64,000 nucleotides of DNA from contig CP099424.1 in assembly GCA_024114885.1 (NCBI GenBank), positions 1,240,001 through 1,304,000 of the forward strand, read 5' to 3'. How positions within the stretch are numbered: position 1 is the stretch's first letter; every line of letters begins with the position of its first letter. Under the pieces are notes generated by a model, which did not search any database, had not been told where the DNA came from, and was given only the letters and a program-made list of their open reading frames with translations. This stretch comes from Septoria linicola. Its lineage: Eukaryota > Ascomycota > Dothideomycetes > Mycosphaerellales > Mycosphaerellaceae. The position numbers and the translations under genes were made by a program. Below are positions 10,280 through 20,529 of the stretch, one piece after another.

Positions 10280-11477
10280 GTTGATAAATTCGTGACTTTG
10301 TTGCGAGCGGTGGAGCTGATTCGTGATCTTGCTTGGTGGCTGAAGAAGGCGAGTTGTGCTTAATGGGAAAAGAGGGCGAGCAAGGACAAGTATATAGCAG
10401 TCGTCGGGTTTTGCAGGCAAGGTCAGTACATTGATACGCCAGGCGATGAAACATATGCGGAGGCCTCGGAAGGCGCTACGAGCCTACTATGGTCAACAGA
10501 CCATCTGTAGACAACGAAAGCATTGCTAGAGAGACACAGTAGACATCTGATATGCTGCTGAAGCACGATACGAAGAGTAGCCGAAGCCTCCCTAGCAGGT
10601 CAAGCATAACAAGCGTGCGTCAAGCTCAACTGCCACGTGGAACAAGCTTCTTCCTGATCTTGCCTTTGTCTCGGGGGAACATTCTTGCTGCCAACTTCCA
10701 GTTCGATGGGGGAGAAGAATGTTAGTAGTTCGGCTTATTCGAGAGTGTCGAGGGATGCTGCGTCGTGTTCATAACTAGCCAGGAGCTGTCCATGTAAGAT
10801 CGACTGTCCTCAAGGCCTTCACTGACGACTTTACCTCATGGTCCGGCACCAACGAGCCATACGACACAGGACCTTGACCACTAAGCGGATTCCATAGCAC
10901 TGTTATATGGCTTGCCATACTTGCTAGTTCTCCCATCTTCAATGTCTCGCAGCGATATGATGTCCACGTCACAACTCAATGTGTCCCAGCTAGTTTCTCG
11001 CATTCTGATATAGAGTGAATGGATGTGCCACTAGCTCCGTTAGTCTGGATTGAGACAAGAGCCGCATGACGAAGACAAGCTACGGCTAAGCTTCGCGGAT
11101 ACATGGAGAAGCAAGTTCGTCTCAATTCCAGGTTTCACCCCAGAAGCCGTCGTGGGGATTGCAGAATGTCGGCATTCCGTACGGTGGCAACACCCATGGC
11201 TTACACCAAGCACAGCTTGTATGCCTGGATGGTTTACAAGCACGAGAAGTCCGAGCAGAGTCATGAACGAGTGAACATCGCTTAGGTAGATGTATCATCC
11301 TCGCTCAGTGGGACCTGTGCCACAATCGACCTAGAAGCAACAGCAAATGCGATCCACTCGGCAACGGGCTCGGGGCTACAGCATTGATCCGAGGTTCTGC
11401 TTGTCCAGAAGATGCCAGGCTCTCATTATCGGTGCTTCCAGCTGGGACTTCCAAGTCGGACGTGATGGAGCCTTGTC
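10280..11477. other. 1.2 kb intergenic region
   Basis: This lies upstream of the secreted peptide gene and downstream of the wax-synthase-like gene. Frames of up to 87 codons are present without protein-like features. No repeat or RNA gene was seen. Confidence 0.5.
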
Positions 11478-13094
11478 TCACATGAAGGCCATCTCGCGCA
11501 CCAGACCAGCCTTCGTCCACCCACGGGCGAAGTTGCGTCCAGTGGTCAACAGCAGACTGATCCACCACACCCGCCCAACAACATCGTCATACCACATCTT
11601 CTCTTTCTGATTCCTGCTTCTCCTACTCTTCTTCATGGCTCTCTTGATCAACTCCTCGACAAGTATAGCGATGCCATTGAGCGCGAAGAACTTTGCCTCG
11701 CCAGCTGCATCGCTCCAGTTACCAGCCAAAGTGCCTCTGACTGAACACGAATGAACAATGGCAGAACTCAAGAACCCTCCAAGCACTTTACCAACATCGG
11801 CAGGCTGATCTGCTGACTTTCCCGTGAGTTGCCTTTCGACCCATTCACCAGGCCAGACGCCCCATACCAGGAAGAGTCGCGCGAACAATCGATGCCAGCC
11901 ATACGACCAGAATCCTCTCGCAGACGTGATGTCCCAGACACGAGTTGTGTACAACGGTGGGAAGAAAGCGATTGGTGAAGGAGCCAGTGGCGAGCACATA
12001 ATTGCGAACATCGAATGTCCAAGTGAGAAGGCTGCCATCAGGAATGCCCCGAGCGCTGTGGTCAATACGTACTGCTCTGGGTAGGATAGCTCATCGAAGG
12101 GTGATGATGGCGGCCTGAGGCCTTCCGCCATTGGTGCCAGTCGCCGCACATACATGTAGCGAATAACCGCCCACGCAACGACAAGTATCGGTCCAACATG
12201 CACAAAGATGGAGTGGAGTCTGTTCTGTACTGTTGGTACCCACGTCTTGGTCGTATGTCGGACATCTGCAGTTGTCCACGTGAAGCCGACGCCTCGCATT
12301 GACAGTTCTAGCTCAAGAGCCCAAGAGGCGCGATCAGCGAATCCGTGTGGCCAGCCATCTTCAGTATGTGCAGTCTCCACGACAGGAATAGGCTTCGGTC
12401 CGTCTACGAGCTTCTTCATGATTGTCATGTAGCCATTGTCTTTGTTCAGCAGATCGGTATAGGATTGACTCGTCATGTTCTCCAGGAGGTCCGATTGTGA
12501 AACGATACGTTGTGGCTTTGGCCTGGTCACTCTCAAAAGGTCATCGCTCTGCTTCTCCAGAGCAGTGCTGTGCGCGTTGGCTTCTGACTTGTCCTCAGGT
12601 GGTGTGGCCGGCTTCTTGAGCATTCCATTACTTCCTCCATCTGCCCAAGGACGCGGAGCAGACTCCACGCGAGGCGTTTCAGGCCGAACGTGGTGCGAGT
12701 ATCTGACTCTGCGCGGAATATGTCCGAAGCCATAGAAGCTGATGAAGAACGCGTCCAAGACTCGAAGACCACCATATATGCCTACGAGTCCGAGCTGGTA
12801 GGTCAATCCAATGCTTTGCGGCACATGGTAGGCGAGTGGCAATCGAAGGAATTGATATGCTGCTATGGCTGCAAGCACGTTCCTTAAAGCGCTGATTTGT
12901 ACGCTAGCCACAGTTTGCGGCGGTGGTGGCGGGAGCAGCAGCAAGGCTATGTAGTACAGCAGCACTGGACACAGTGAAGCTTCGAGTGTCAGTGGTTTCG
13001 TCCCTGGGACTGGCTGGAGGCCTGGCCTTGGCTCTCCGGTGAAAGCTGATTCCAGAGCATGCTTGAAGAAGCTGGGGAGCGGAAGCCACGACAT
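11478..13094 (-). CDS. wax synthase-like membrane-bound O-acyltransferase
   Basis: This is a single exon of 538 aa with an ATG at 13094. Proteins of this family transfer acyl groups from CoA to alcohols or secondary metabolites within membranes. Hydrophobic segments occur near residues 40-110. A hydrophilic loop of about 150 residues follows, and another group of membrane segments begins near residue 285. The region ARGFWSYGWHRLFARLF near residue 390 matches the conserved wax-synthase-domain motif (R-x-FW-x4-WH-x2-F). A later ALNGIAILVEELI segment is probably membrane embedded. Related fungal proteins include trichothecene acetyltransferase Tri7-like enzymes, but no biosynthetic cluster surrounds this copy, so a lipid or sterol role is equally possible. 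The substrate is unknown. Confidence 0.88.
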   Translation of the reverse strand: MSWLPLPSFFKHALESAFTGEPRPGLQPVPGTKPLTLEASLCPVLLYYIALLLLPPPPPQTVASVQISALRNVLAAIAAYQFLRLPLAYHVPQSIGLTYQLGLVGIYGGLRVLDAFFISFYGFGHIPRRVRYSHHVRPETPRVESAPRPWADGGSNGMLKKPATPPEDKSEANAHSTALEKQSDDLLRVTRPKPQRIVSQSDLLENMTSQSYTDLLNKDNGYMTIMKKLVDGPKPIPVVETAHTEDGWPHGFADRASWALELELSMRGVGFTWTTADVRHTTKTWVPTVQNRLHSIFVHVGPILVVAWAVIRYMYVRRLAPMAEGLRPPSSPFDELSYPEQYVLTTALGAFLMAAFSLGHSMFAIMCSPLAPSPIAFFPPLYTTRVWDITSARGFWSYGWHRLFARLFLVWGVWPGEWVERQLTGKSADQPADVGKVLGGFLSSAIVHSCSVRGTLAGNWSDAAGEAKFFALNGIAILVEELIKRAMKKSRRSRNQKEKMWYDDVVGRVWWISLLLTTGRNFARGWTKAGLVREMAFM

Positions 13095-14270
13095 GATGTA
13101 TGGTGCCTCTATATCTCCGCAGTCACATCCGACATAGTAGACCTGTCAATAAGTATTGTGTTCTGAAGTGTCAGTTCTTTGGGTCGTCTGCTAAACTTTA
13201 TTCCATCCATGACGTGAAGACTTCTTCTCAATGTCCTAGGTCGCGACCAACTTATGGCGGGCAACTGAAATCACCAGCATAGCTTTGTGCTAAGCTTGAT
13301 ACTTTCGTCTCCTGTCGGTAGGGCGGGCTAAGCTCTCGCTCTGCCCTACGCTGCATTTACTGCAAGTGAAGAATGGATCTCATCTGGGCCACTGAGAAAG
13401 GGGCGTTGATCTGTCGATAGTGCGGTTTCAAAGAGACTTATCTTGATCAAGACCTGCAGAAGGTATTGTAGCTTGTGAGGGCAGACTGCTAGAGGCATCT
13501 TTAACGAGTGACCGAGTCCGACACGGTCATGCGCGAAGGAGCAATGCACGAATCGTCCACGCGACGTGTAGCTTCAGTAATGCCAAGCCCGAACTCCGGC
13601 CTACACTACTTGAAGAGGCTCCTTCAGACAAGACACTTCTTCACAACGACAAGGGACATGAAATATCACAGCTTTCGAGCAAGAGTGCTTATGGGCTTGT
13701 CTTTGACTCGTACCAAATCAGTGCCGTGTTTTCTGCACCACCCTGTATGCGCGGCCGCGTCAAAGCTTTCTACTCCAGCAACTCTATCAACAGCCATTAC
13801 TTCTGACGCCTGATCGAGGGTCTACTTACTGCACACGAATCACAAGACCCCGGCGCCGCCAGTATCCTACCACAGCCGTTGGCGCACGGATAAACCTGGC
13901 GGTACAATGTCATCTGCGGGATCGATTGTGGTCAAGTACACTTGCTATTCGAGAAGAGATGAGGCGGATTGGCTTGGCTGGTCAGTGCTGCTGGGCTGCT
14001 ATTGTCTCGTAAAAGGTAGTAGCGACAGTCGTGGCGGCATGTCCTCTATCTTTATGATATTGCTTTGCAAGTGGTGAATGGAACATTGCGCGGGTGGCAG
14101 TATGATGGAAAGACAGCATTGACATCATGGTCGAGACATTCGTTATTCTCATATCGTCGTACTGATATCATTCGAGAACATCACCATGTACCATTTCGCC
14201 GATGGCCTAAATAGATCATCGCCACTCGCGAGATGGTCGAGAGCGAGTCGCCGAGCATGAACAGTAAGTC
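13095..14270. other. 1.2 kb intergenic region
   Basis: Upstream of the wax-synthase-like gene and downstream of the short conserved gene. I see nothing beyond short random frames. Confidence 0.5.
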
Positions 14271-14915
14271 TTAGAACGACCATAAACCAGGAGTTGGCTT
14301 CGTGTCGTTTCCAGGAACAAGTCTGCGAGCAAGTCAGATCAGCCAACGTTCTTGAACTCAGCTACCCTGCATCAAGACTCACCCATTCTGCGCAAATACC
14401 TGCTTCACCCTGGCCACAATGGCCGCAACAGGAGGGATCACAGTACCGTTGTCCCTCTTCCGGGCAGTAGGGTACACCCAAGGCACATCTTGCATAGCAA
14501 TACTGCTTCCATACATCTCGTTGATCTCGGAAGGTGAGAACCCGCCTCCAATGAAGATCGCTCGTGGGACTTGCGGAATGCCATTCGCGACGTTCGACCC
14601 GAGCCCAGACACTGGTATGGTTTCTTCGCCTGTGAGAAGAGGCAAGAACTCGGATTTGCCGTTCGGACTGGAGTGGATGACATGGACCACTGAACTTGTT
14701 AGCGTTGAGCATCGACTGAACGGGAGTAGGGACTGCTTACCATCATACTCCGGCAACATAAGGCGAATAAACTCCTTCGCGACCGCAGGCTCTTTGCCTC
14801 CTAGACCAATGGGCACTGGAGCATAAATCGTTGCATTGTCCGCGCCGGAGACGAAGACAACAGCGTTGAGAATAGTCAATATCGCCAGGAAAACCTGGTG
14901 CTGCGAGATTGCCAT
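14271..14915 (-). CDS. short conserved hypothetical protein with N-terminal hydrophobic segment
   Basis: Exons, in transcript order, are 14915-14741, 14689-14383 and 14322-14271 (177 aa). The introns are GTAAGC..TTCAG (51 nt) and GTGAGT..CGCAG (60 nt). If the second intron is not spliced, a stop at 14379 gives a 161-aa form. The N terminus MAISQHQVFLAILTILNAVVFVSG resembles a signal peptide or membrane anchor. The body has a Rossmann-like first strand (IYAPVPIGLGGKE), then LPEYD/VVHVIHSSPNGKSEFLPLL and PRAIFIGGGFSPSEINEMY, ending with a Pro-Trp motif DVPWVYP. The style suggests a conserved fungal family of about 170 aa, but I cannot name it. The start is the ATG before the hydrophobic stretch; the longer upstream frame lacks an ATG that improves it. 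Confidence 0.72.
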
Positions 14916-15775
14916 TTTTCTGCTCGTCAGGTGGTTGAAATCACCAAGGCATCTTTCAGCTGAGAACGCGCGCACATATATATGCCACGTCTGTCGATGA
15001 GCCCTGCACAATTCAATGCCAAGAGTGTGACAGAGGATCGAACTACCGCGTGGCCTGGCACCAACAGAGCAGAATGAACGATCGGTCACTATGGGGAGCC
15101 GATGGAATCCATAGCCTTGGCGTTCGAAGCGACCTGATAGTCAGTGCAAATAGCCCGATAGATAAGCCCCCATATTCTCTCCGCAGACTGTTCGCATCAT
15201 TCAACTCGAGTTTTTCTTGGGACTCGGGGTCGGAGATGCATCCGGGGGCGGCTGTTGTGTAACTGCGCGACGCAGGTACTGACCAATGTCACGGCTGTCG
15301 TCTTTAAGCGTGCATGTTGACTGCAAGCTTGTCAGGTTCTGCGAGATTGCCGCAGAATCAATGACGCTGCGTGCGCTGTTGGGCGCAGTCTAGGTCTCGG
15401 GGTGTGCTGACGAGTCGCAAGACCTGACGTTAGTTTCGGACTTTGTAGTTATCGTGTGTCTTAAAATCGCTACTGAAGACTGCGTGATCAGAAAAGTCGT
15501 TGTTGGTATTTGAAGAGGTTGTGCACCCTCGGAAGACCAGATGTATCTGCACGAAGCCTTGTATGGTCACACCATGCATCCCGACCAGCATGCCATCGCT
15601 AATGATTTAGATTTGTGTTCCAGATCACGCCAAATCGATGTACCCAACAGAAAAAGTGCCGTCTCATGACTTCTTCACTCGACATTATGTCGTGGCATAT
15701 GTCCTTCTTCGTGGTGTCAATCAGCTCGTTCCCTGTAGCTTTAGTACAGACCACTCCGTACCTTTCACTGAGCAT
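14916..15775. other. intergenic, nothing recognised
   Basis: About 860 bp between the short conserved gene and the first small secreted peptide gene. No repeat or RNA gene was seen. Confidence 0.5.
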
Positions 15776-15964
15776 CTAGAACATCTTTGGCGGGATGTGG
15801 CCGCATTGACAGTCCCTGCACAGCAAGCCATGAGAACAATCCGCGCTCGTCAAGCAGTGGCAGCCCATGGGGATGACAGGGCCTTTTTGTGCTTCGGCAT
15901 TGGGCATAGCCCCGGCTGTAACGAGAGCCACAAGAGAAGTGAGGCAGAGGAGTGTAAACTGCAT
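15776..15964 (-). CDS. tiny secreted cysteine-rich peptide, paralogue of the one at 24608
   Basis: This is an intronless frame of 62 aa. A signal peptide (MQFTLLCLTSLVALVTAGA) is followed by a mature part of roughly 43 residues with six cysteines: GCHC, ADC, LLC and RDCQC. The spacing is C-x-C-x5-C-x5-C-x2-C-x-C. The mature part shares with the peptide gene at 24608-24778 the stretch Q-(K/R)-GPV-(I/V), the GCxCxTxADC block and the closing CQC. That makes this a two-member family within 9 kb. Even cysteine number and small size suggest a disulfide-stabilised apoplastic peptide; role unknown. The longer frame on the opposite strand (15638-16189) shows no protein features. Confidence 0.8.
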   Translation of the reverse strand: MQFTLLCLTSLVALVTAGAMPNAEAQKGPVIPMGCHCLTSADCSHGLLCRDCQCGHIPPKMF

Positions 15965-16183
15965 TTTGATGATATCGTGGAGGTCCTGGCTGAGGTCGAA
16001 GAATGGTATGTGGTCCGTATCACTTATCTACTGAGAGGTTTTATACCTGCAACAGCGGACCGTGGGCGCCTACTCGGATTCTCTGTGATCTGGAAGCCTT
16101 CGGTATCAATCCGGCACGTAGTTGGTCAAGCAACCCGAAGGTCTTGGTATGTATCGTGGACTGCGGCGGGGAACGTCCAAGTA

Positions 16184-16654
16184 CAGTAAAACCTGCTTAA
16201 CGCGATAGTTCAAAACACCGAGAGTTTCATCGTCTTACAGGGGTTATCGCCTTGCAGAGATGCTTGCGTAACCCATGCTGCAATTGTCTGCTAAGATTAC
16301 AGCGTACCCTCTAAGAAAGCAGGTGGTCAAGGTGGCTAAATTTGGACGACAAGCTTTCGGATACAGTGGATTGAGTGATTACACGCTAGAACTCGTAATT
16401 AAACCAGTCTCGTAATTGGTTCTAGCGTAGATAAGGGTGCTATTGAGCATGTAGTCGTAGAGCTTGCTTTTGTGTAACTAATATGCTACGCTGTTTAGGC
16501 ATAACTTTGAGTCTATATAAGGCGATAATTCGACAGGTTAATGGCGATATTAGTAGGTTAAGGGTATACTGCAGTATTTAACAAGATTTGATAGATTCTA
16601 TCGCGTTAAAGAGGTTATCGGCTGTCGGAGGATCGCGTTAAGCAGGTTTTACTA
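16184..16654. mobile_element. MITE-like element with about 22-bp terminal inverted repeats and TA target duplication
   Basis: The left end reads AGTAAAACCTGCTTAACGCG and the right end is its reverse complement, each flanked by TA (16182-16183 and 16655-16656). The TIR style (CAGTAAAACC.., TA target) is that of pogo/Tc1-mariner type elements. The 471-bp interior is AT-rich, has no transposase frame, and holds a palindrome of acgctagaac/gttctagcgt at about 16382-16428. It is therefore a non-autonomous copy. It sits about 220 bp upstream of the start of the secreted peptide gene ending at 15776. Confidence 0.8.
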
Positions 16655-17135
16655 TAGTGAGGTGGCACCACGACCATCTGTGAATCGTCTATTGAAGTTC
16701 GTTGTTGACTTGTGTTAGCGCCGCCTTTGAGCAGGCACTGTACCTTGTACCTTCCTAATTTGAAAATGTCCTCAGTGTAGAACGGCAAGGCGCGACCGAC
16801 GTGGGGTCTTAGCCAATTCCATCGAATTTGAAGTTCCAACATCATTGCAGGACCTACACCGTCAATTCGATCAGCGCATATGGATTATGCGTCCCAGGTC
16901 GTGCGAACTTCTACATTTGTCTGCGCACTAACAAGCAGCGCAATCGGGTATCAGTGTCCAGCCTCGCGGCAATGCTGCCTCCTAACGTCTGTCGCTCCCC
17001 AAATCTAGACTGCACCTCAAACTCCGTCGCTGTCTTCCCGGATAAGTTCTGTTGTTGCTTTACATGCTCGTTCTCTCAAAGTCTCGTCAAAAGCCAGCGG
17101 TTACTCCTACATTATAAGGTCTCCCATGCATGCTG
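16655..17135. other. intergenic, nothing recognised
   Basis: This is about 480 bp on the 3' side of the Rab gene. Frames here do not look coding. Confidence 0.5.
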
Positions 17136-18119
17136 CTAACAGCAACGCCCTTTCTTCATGCCTTTCTTAACCTCTTCTTCCACGCCATGATCACTGTAAT
17201 TAGTCATCCCTCCCGGGGTGAGTGCACCGATTAGCCAGCTCTTCCGCTTGTCGCCGTGGCCAAGTCTGAAACTGCCGTTGCCGTTGTGCGGGAGCTCAAA
17301 GTAGCAGCCTGGCGTCCCAGCACCTCCCTCAAGACCAGGTGTCTTGCCTACCGACATTTCTTCCAGCATTCGCAATCTTTCCTGTCGTTTCGCATTCTGC
17401 TCAATAAGCTTGCGCGTCACGACGCGAAAGACCTCCTCAATGCCCTCGCCATCCTTTGCACTGATCTCGTGGCAGCAATCCCACACAAAGGTGTTATCGC
17501 TCTGTCCCCAAAATCCAGAGCTTCGGTTGCTGTTCGGACTGTTCACAATTGCTTGTGCTGGAGCTTGCAAACCATGCCTACTCGGGGGACTACTCACAGG
17601 CACGACCTGCGGACTCGTCGAGCCGGCCTGTTGTCCAGGCGGCAGTAGCTGTTCTGCAACATAGCCTATGCACCTCTCGAACGGCACTTCCCTCTTCGAT
17701 GGATCAGCTGCGACAACATCGCTTTTCGTGCCGACAATGTGCAGAATCATGTCCTCTTCCACTTCCTGACCACCACAGTTCTCGCGCAACTCCTTCAGCC
17801 ATACGCCCATGTCCTCGAAGCTCTTCTTGCTCGTGACATCGTAGCAGAGAATGGCAGCATTTGCACCGCGATAGTAGAGTCTCGAGATCGACCGAAAGCG
17901 TTCTTGGCCAGCGGTGTCCCATATCTGTAGGCGCAGCTGTGCACCGGTCTCGGGATCGTGGACACGAGTGGTGAGAAACGACGCACCGACGGTCGATTGG
18001 GCTTTGTTGGGCTCGATGAAGCTGTTTTTCACGTATCGATGCACCAGCGATGTTTTGCCGACGCCTTGACTGCCCAGCACCACCAGCTTAGCCTCGAGTG
18101 ATGGGGGCGGATTGGCCAT
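17136..18119 (-). CDS. Rab-family small GTPase with long C-terminal insertions
   Basis: This is a single exon of 327 aa, much longer than the usual 200-220 of Rab proteins. It has the P-loop GSQGVGKTS (16-24), switch I threonine region STVGASF, switch II WDTAGQERFRS (67-77), TKSD (131-134) in place of the usual NKxD, and EISAKDGEGIEEVF as the G5/SAK motif. About 60 extra Ser/Pro/Gln-rich residues lie between G4 and G5, and a further 60-residue tail precedes the C-terminal GRCC, a double-geranylgeranylation signal. It would cycle between GDP and GTP on an endomembrane. The core is closest in style to Rab5/Rab22-like proteins, but I do not assign a subfamily. Confidence 0.93.
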   Translation of the reverse strand: MANPPPSLEAKLVVLGSQGVGKTSLVHRYVKNSFIEPNKAQSTVGASFLTTRVHDPETGAQLRLQIWDTAGQERFRSISRLYYRGANAAILCYDVTSKKSFEDMGVWLKELRENCGGQEVEEDMILHIVGTKSDVVAADPSKREVPFERCIGYVAEQLLPPGQQAGSTSPQVVPVSSPPSRHGLQAPAQAIVNSPNSNRSSGFWGQSDNTFVWDCCHEISAKDGEGIEEVFRVVTRKLIEQNAKRQERLRMLEEMSVGKTPGLEGGAGTPGCYFELPHNGNGSFRLGHGDKRKSWLIGALTPGGMTNYSDHGVEEEVKKGMKKGRCC

Positions 18120-19536
18120 TGCTGCAGCCTGGAGGCTAAGGTTGGGGAATATGCGTAAAAATCAGCTCTTCGGTTTTGTTGATCCGATCGTTGACCTTGA
18201 CTCGTGTGTAACGGGAGGTCGTCTCGAGTCTTTCTCGCACTCCCGATCACGACTGCTGTTGTTGGTGTTGATGGTGCTGCCGAAGACCCATGTCCATTTC
18301 GTCTGTGGTCGCGAGTGAATGCAGGATTTTTCGTACCATAATCCACCTTACTTTACTATATCATATACATCTCTCGATAGTGCTACATTTTGCACCGGAA
18401 AGTCTGAGGGATGATCAGATCCATACCATCTCAGATTGAAACCGATGATGCAAGAACCACACGAGACCCAGCCGTGCTACCGCCAGAAGGAGGCAAGCGG
18501 CTTTCACCAAGAGGTCATCCTGGTTTGCCGACATGACTGCTCCGTAACACCAGCACTTCTGCAGACATGAATGAGAAGAGTTGATGCCACAGCAGAAGCA
18601 TCCGCAACTTGGGGTGAAGTGAAGCAGCACCGTTGTGGACCCAATATGCATCTGCAGAGTCTACCACGGGTCTCTTGGCTAGGATGACGATGCTCGTCGA
18701 GCTCCGAAGCCACCTCAGCTGACAGCGCGTGACAACCGAAGACAGTGGTCGACTGCTCGCGTCAAGGTCTGGAAGATACAGACCAGTGCCGCAGGAATAT
18801 TTGCCCTCAAGCAAGGCTATGCAGGCGTGCTTTTCCGTCGCTCTGTCGCCAGCCCTAGCCTGAGTGCTGCAGGATGTACACAGCATCTCAAAGGACTGAC
18901 ATGACTTCTTGCGAAATCTCCTGAGCATCATCAAGCAATACAATCATGCCATGCTAACGTGAACTTCAGAGCCAACTATGCAGACGCTTACATGGAATAC
19001 GAAGTGATTGGGGGAGGCGTCAAACGAAGCCTTGCTGTCTCCCAGTGGAGGGTTCGAGAAGATCGATAGTGTACGACCCAATGGACTGCAACGCGAGGCG
19101 GTCCTGTGGTCGTGGCTCGCAAGTATGAGCGGCCTGTGATCGAAGACAGCGAGCTGGACTGGAGCAAGATTCCACAGGCAAGAGACTCCTATCTTCAGCA
19201 CTCGGTAATCCCTTACAAAGAGCAGACTCTCCCTCGAGGACTTGCTATTGGAAGAGATTTCTCGGTAATCACTTCTTTACATTTATGTATGTTCGTTGGC
19301 GGTCCCATACGCTGCCGCGCCATGTGCTGATACGCTGGTCAGCATATGTCCTCAATTTTTGACCTTCGTGAGCGAGCACTTCTGCATAAATTTGACCAGA
19401 CCACACTCATTTGGAGGCATCACACTCTGTCAGCAGCCAGCTACACATTGACTACTCTCAGACACAGCCTCGACATCAGCCTGCTACACGCAATAGATCG
19501 CAAGACGCACAGTCATTCAATATACAAGACTACAGA
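18120..19536. other. 1.4 kb divergent intergenic region
   Basis: This region lies between the start of the Rab gene and the hypothetical gene at 19537. A 142-codon frame on the minus strand (18515-18943) has no motif and is not called. No repeat or tRNA was seen. Confidence 0.5.
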
Positions 19537-20160
19537 ATGGAGAGCCAGACACAGCCTTCGACCAGCAACTTCTTCACCATGCTGCCAGCTGAGATGCGGA
19601 ACATGATTTATGCTCTCGCATTCACACCCGGTGACTGTGAGATGGACAAAAAGACAGACCTCCTCAAAGCAGTACCACCTAACCGGGAGCAACTCCTGGT
19701 CTCACGCCAGACATACATCGAAGCATGGGTCCACTACGAAAAGGCCACCAAGGCATATTGGGCGGAGGGCAAGTTCATCATCAGCGTCGACAATGAAATG
19801 CCTGGCTCGTTCGTCGCTCATGAACTAGAGCACATGCTACCATCTGGCGCACTCGAGCACATCAAGAACCTGACACTAGTCCAACACAACAACGGCTGGC
19901 AACACACATTCACAAAGCTCGACGCTCCAGGCATCTGGCGAGATGACTTTGACAGGACTCCTTGCATTGAACAGCATTCGTTGCCTCGTTCGCTCGGGAA
20001 CCCATTTTCCTACTTCCTGGCTGTCTATAGGATACGGAAGCGACTAGACGTGATGGAGAGTGCTAGCGCGAGCACACTGGAAGTGGCAATGGAATTGGTC
20101 AAGGACCCAGGGACGCTTCAGTGGCAGATTGCTGAGATTCTAGACCGTGACATATGGTGA
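19537..20160 (+). CDS. hypothetical protein with F-box/2EXR-like N-terminal motif
   Basis: This is a single exon of 207 aa. The ATG at 19537 (agaATGgag) is the first in frame; the upstream open part lacks an ATG. Residues 13-25 (MLPAEMRNMIYALAF) resemble the LPxEIRNxIY motif that opens many lineage-expanded fungal F-box-like or 2EXR proteins. It is followed by LVSRQTYIEA, also typical. The remainder is soluble, without membrane segments or signal peptide. Such proteins are abundant in Dothideomycetes and mostly uncharacterised; a substrate-adaptor role is only inference. Confidence 0.78.
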   Translation: MESQTQPSTSNFFTMLPAEMRNMIYALAFTPGDCEMDKKTDLLKAVPPNREQLLVSRQTYIEAWVHYEKATKAYWAEGKFIISVDNEMPGSFVAHELEHMLPSGALEHIKNLTLVQHNNGWQHTFTKLDAPGIWRDDFDRTPCIEQHSLPRSLGNPFSYFLAVYRIRKRLDVMESASASTLEVAMELVKDPGTLQWQIAEILDRDIW

Positions 20161-20529
20161 GCGATGCTGCGATGTGTCTGAGTCGTTGGGTTGAGGGGAA
20201 GCTTTCCATCACGGTAGAGGAAGTGGTTCAGACGGAAAAATGTATTCATGCACAAATAGAGTGACAAGTCGTGCGGCATCACTTCTGTAGCAGAATACAC
20301 GCTAATAGGAGGCACAATATAACAACACGGCTTCCTCGCTAGTCATTCTATCCATTTGTTCTTATATATTTGTCCCGAAAACTTTGTCGTCTCCAAGATA
20401 TGCCAAGACAAACGGACCTGATTCCGTCAAGCTGTCGCGACCTGCAGGAAGATGTGAGCTTGGAAGATCACCAAACATTGAAACATGAACTAGCAACACT
20501 CTACAACATCACCACCCACAACAGATATC
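20161..20529. other. short intergenic region / 5' leader of the RNPS1-like gene
   Basis: This is 369 bp, with an AT-rich stretch near 20360 followed by CA-rich sequence immediately before the ATG at 20530. A frame on the plus strand (20370-20966) overlaps the RNPS1-like gene in another phase and is a shadow. Confidence 0.5.
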
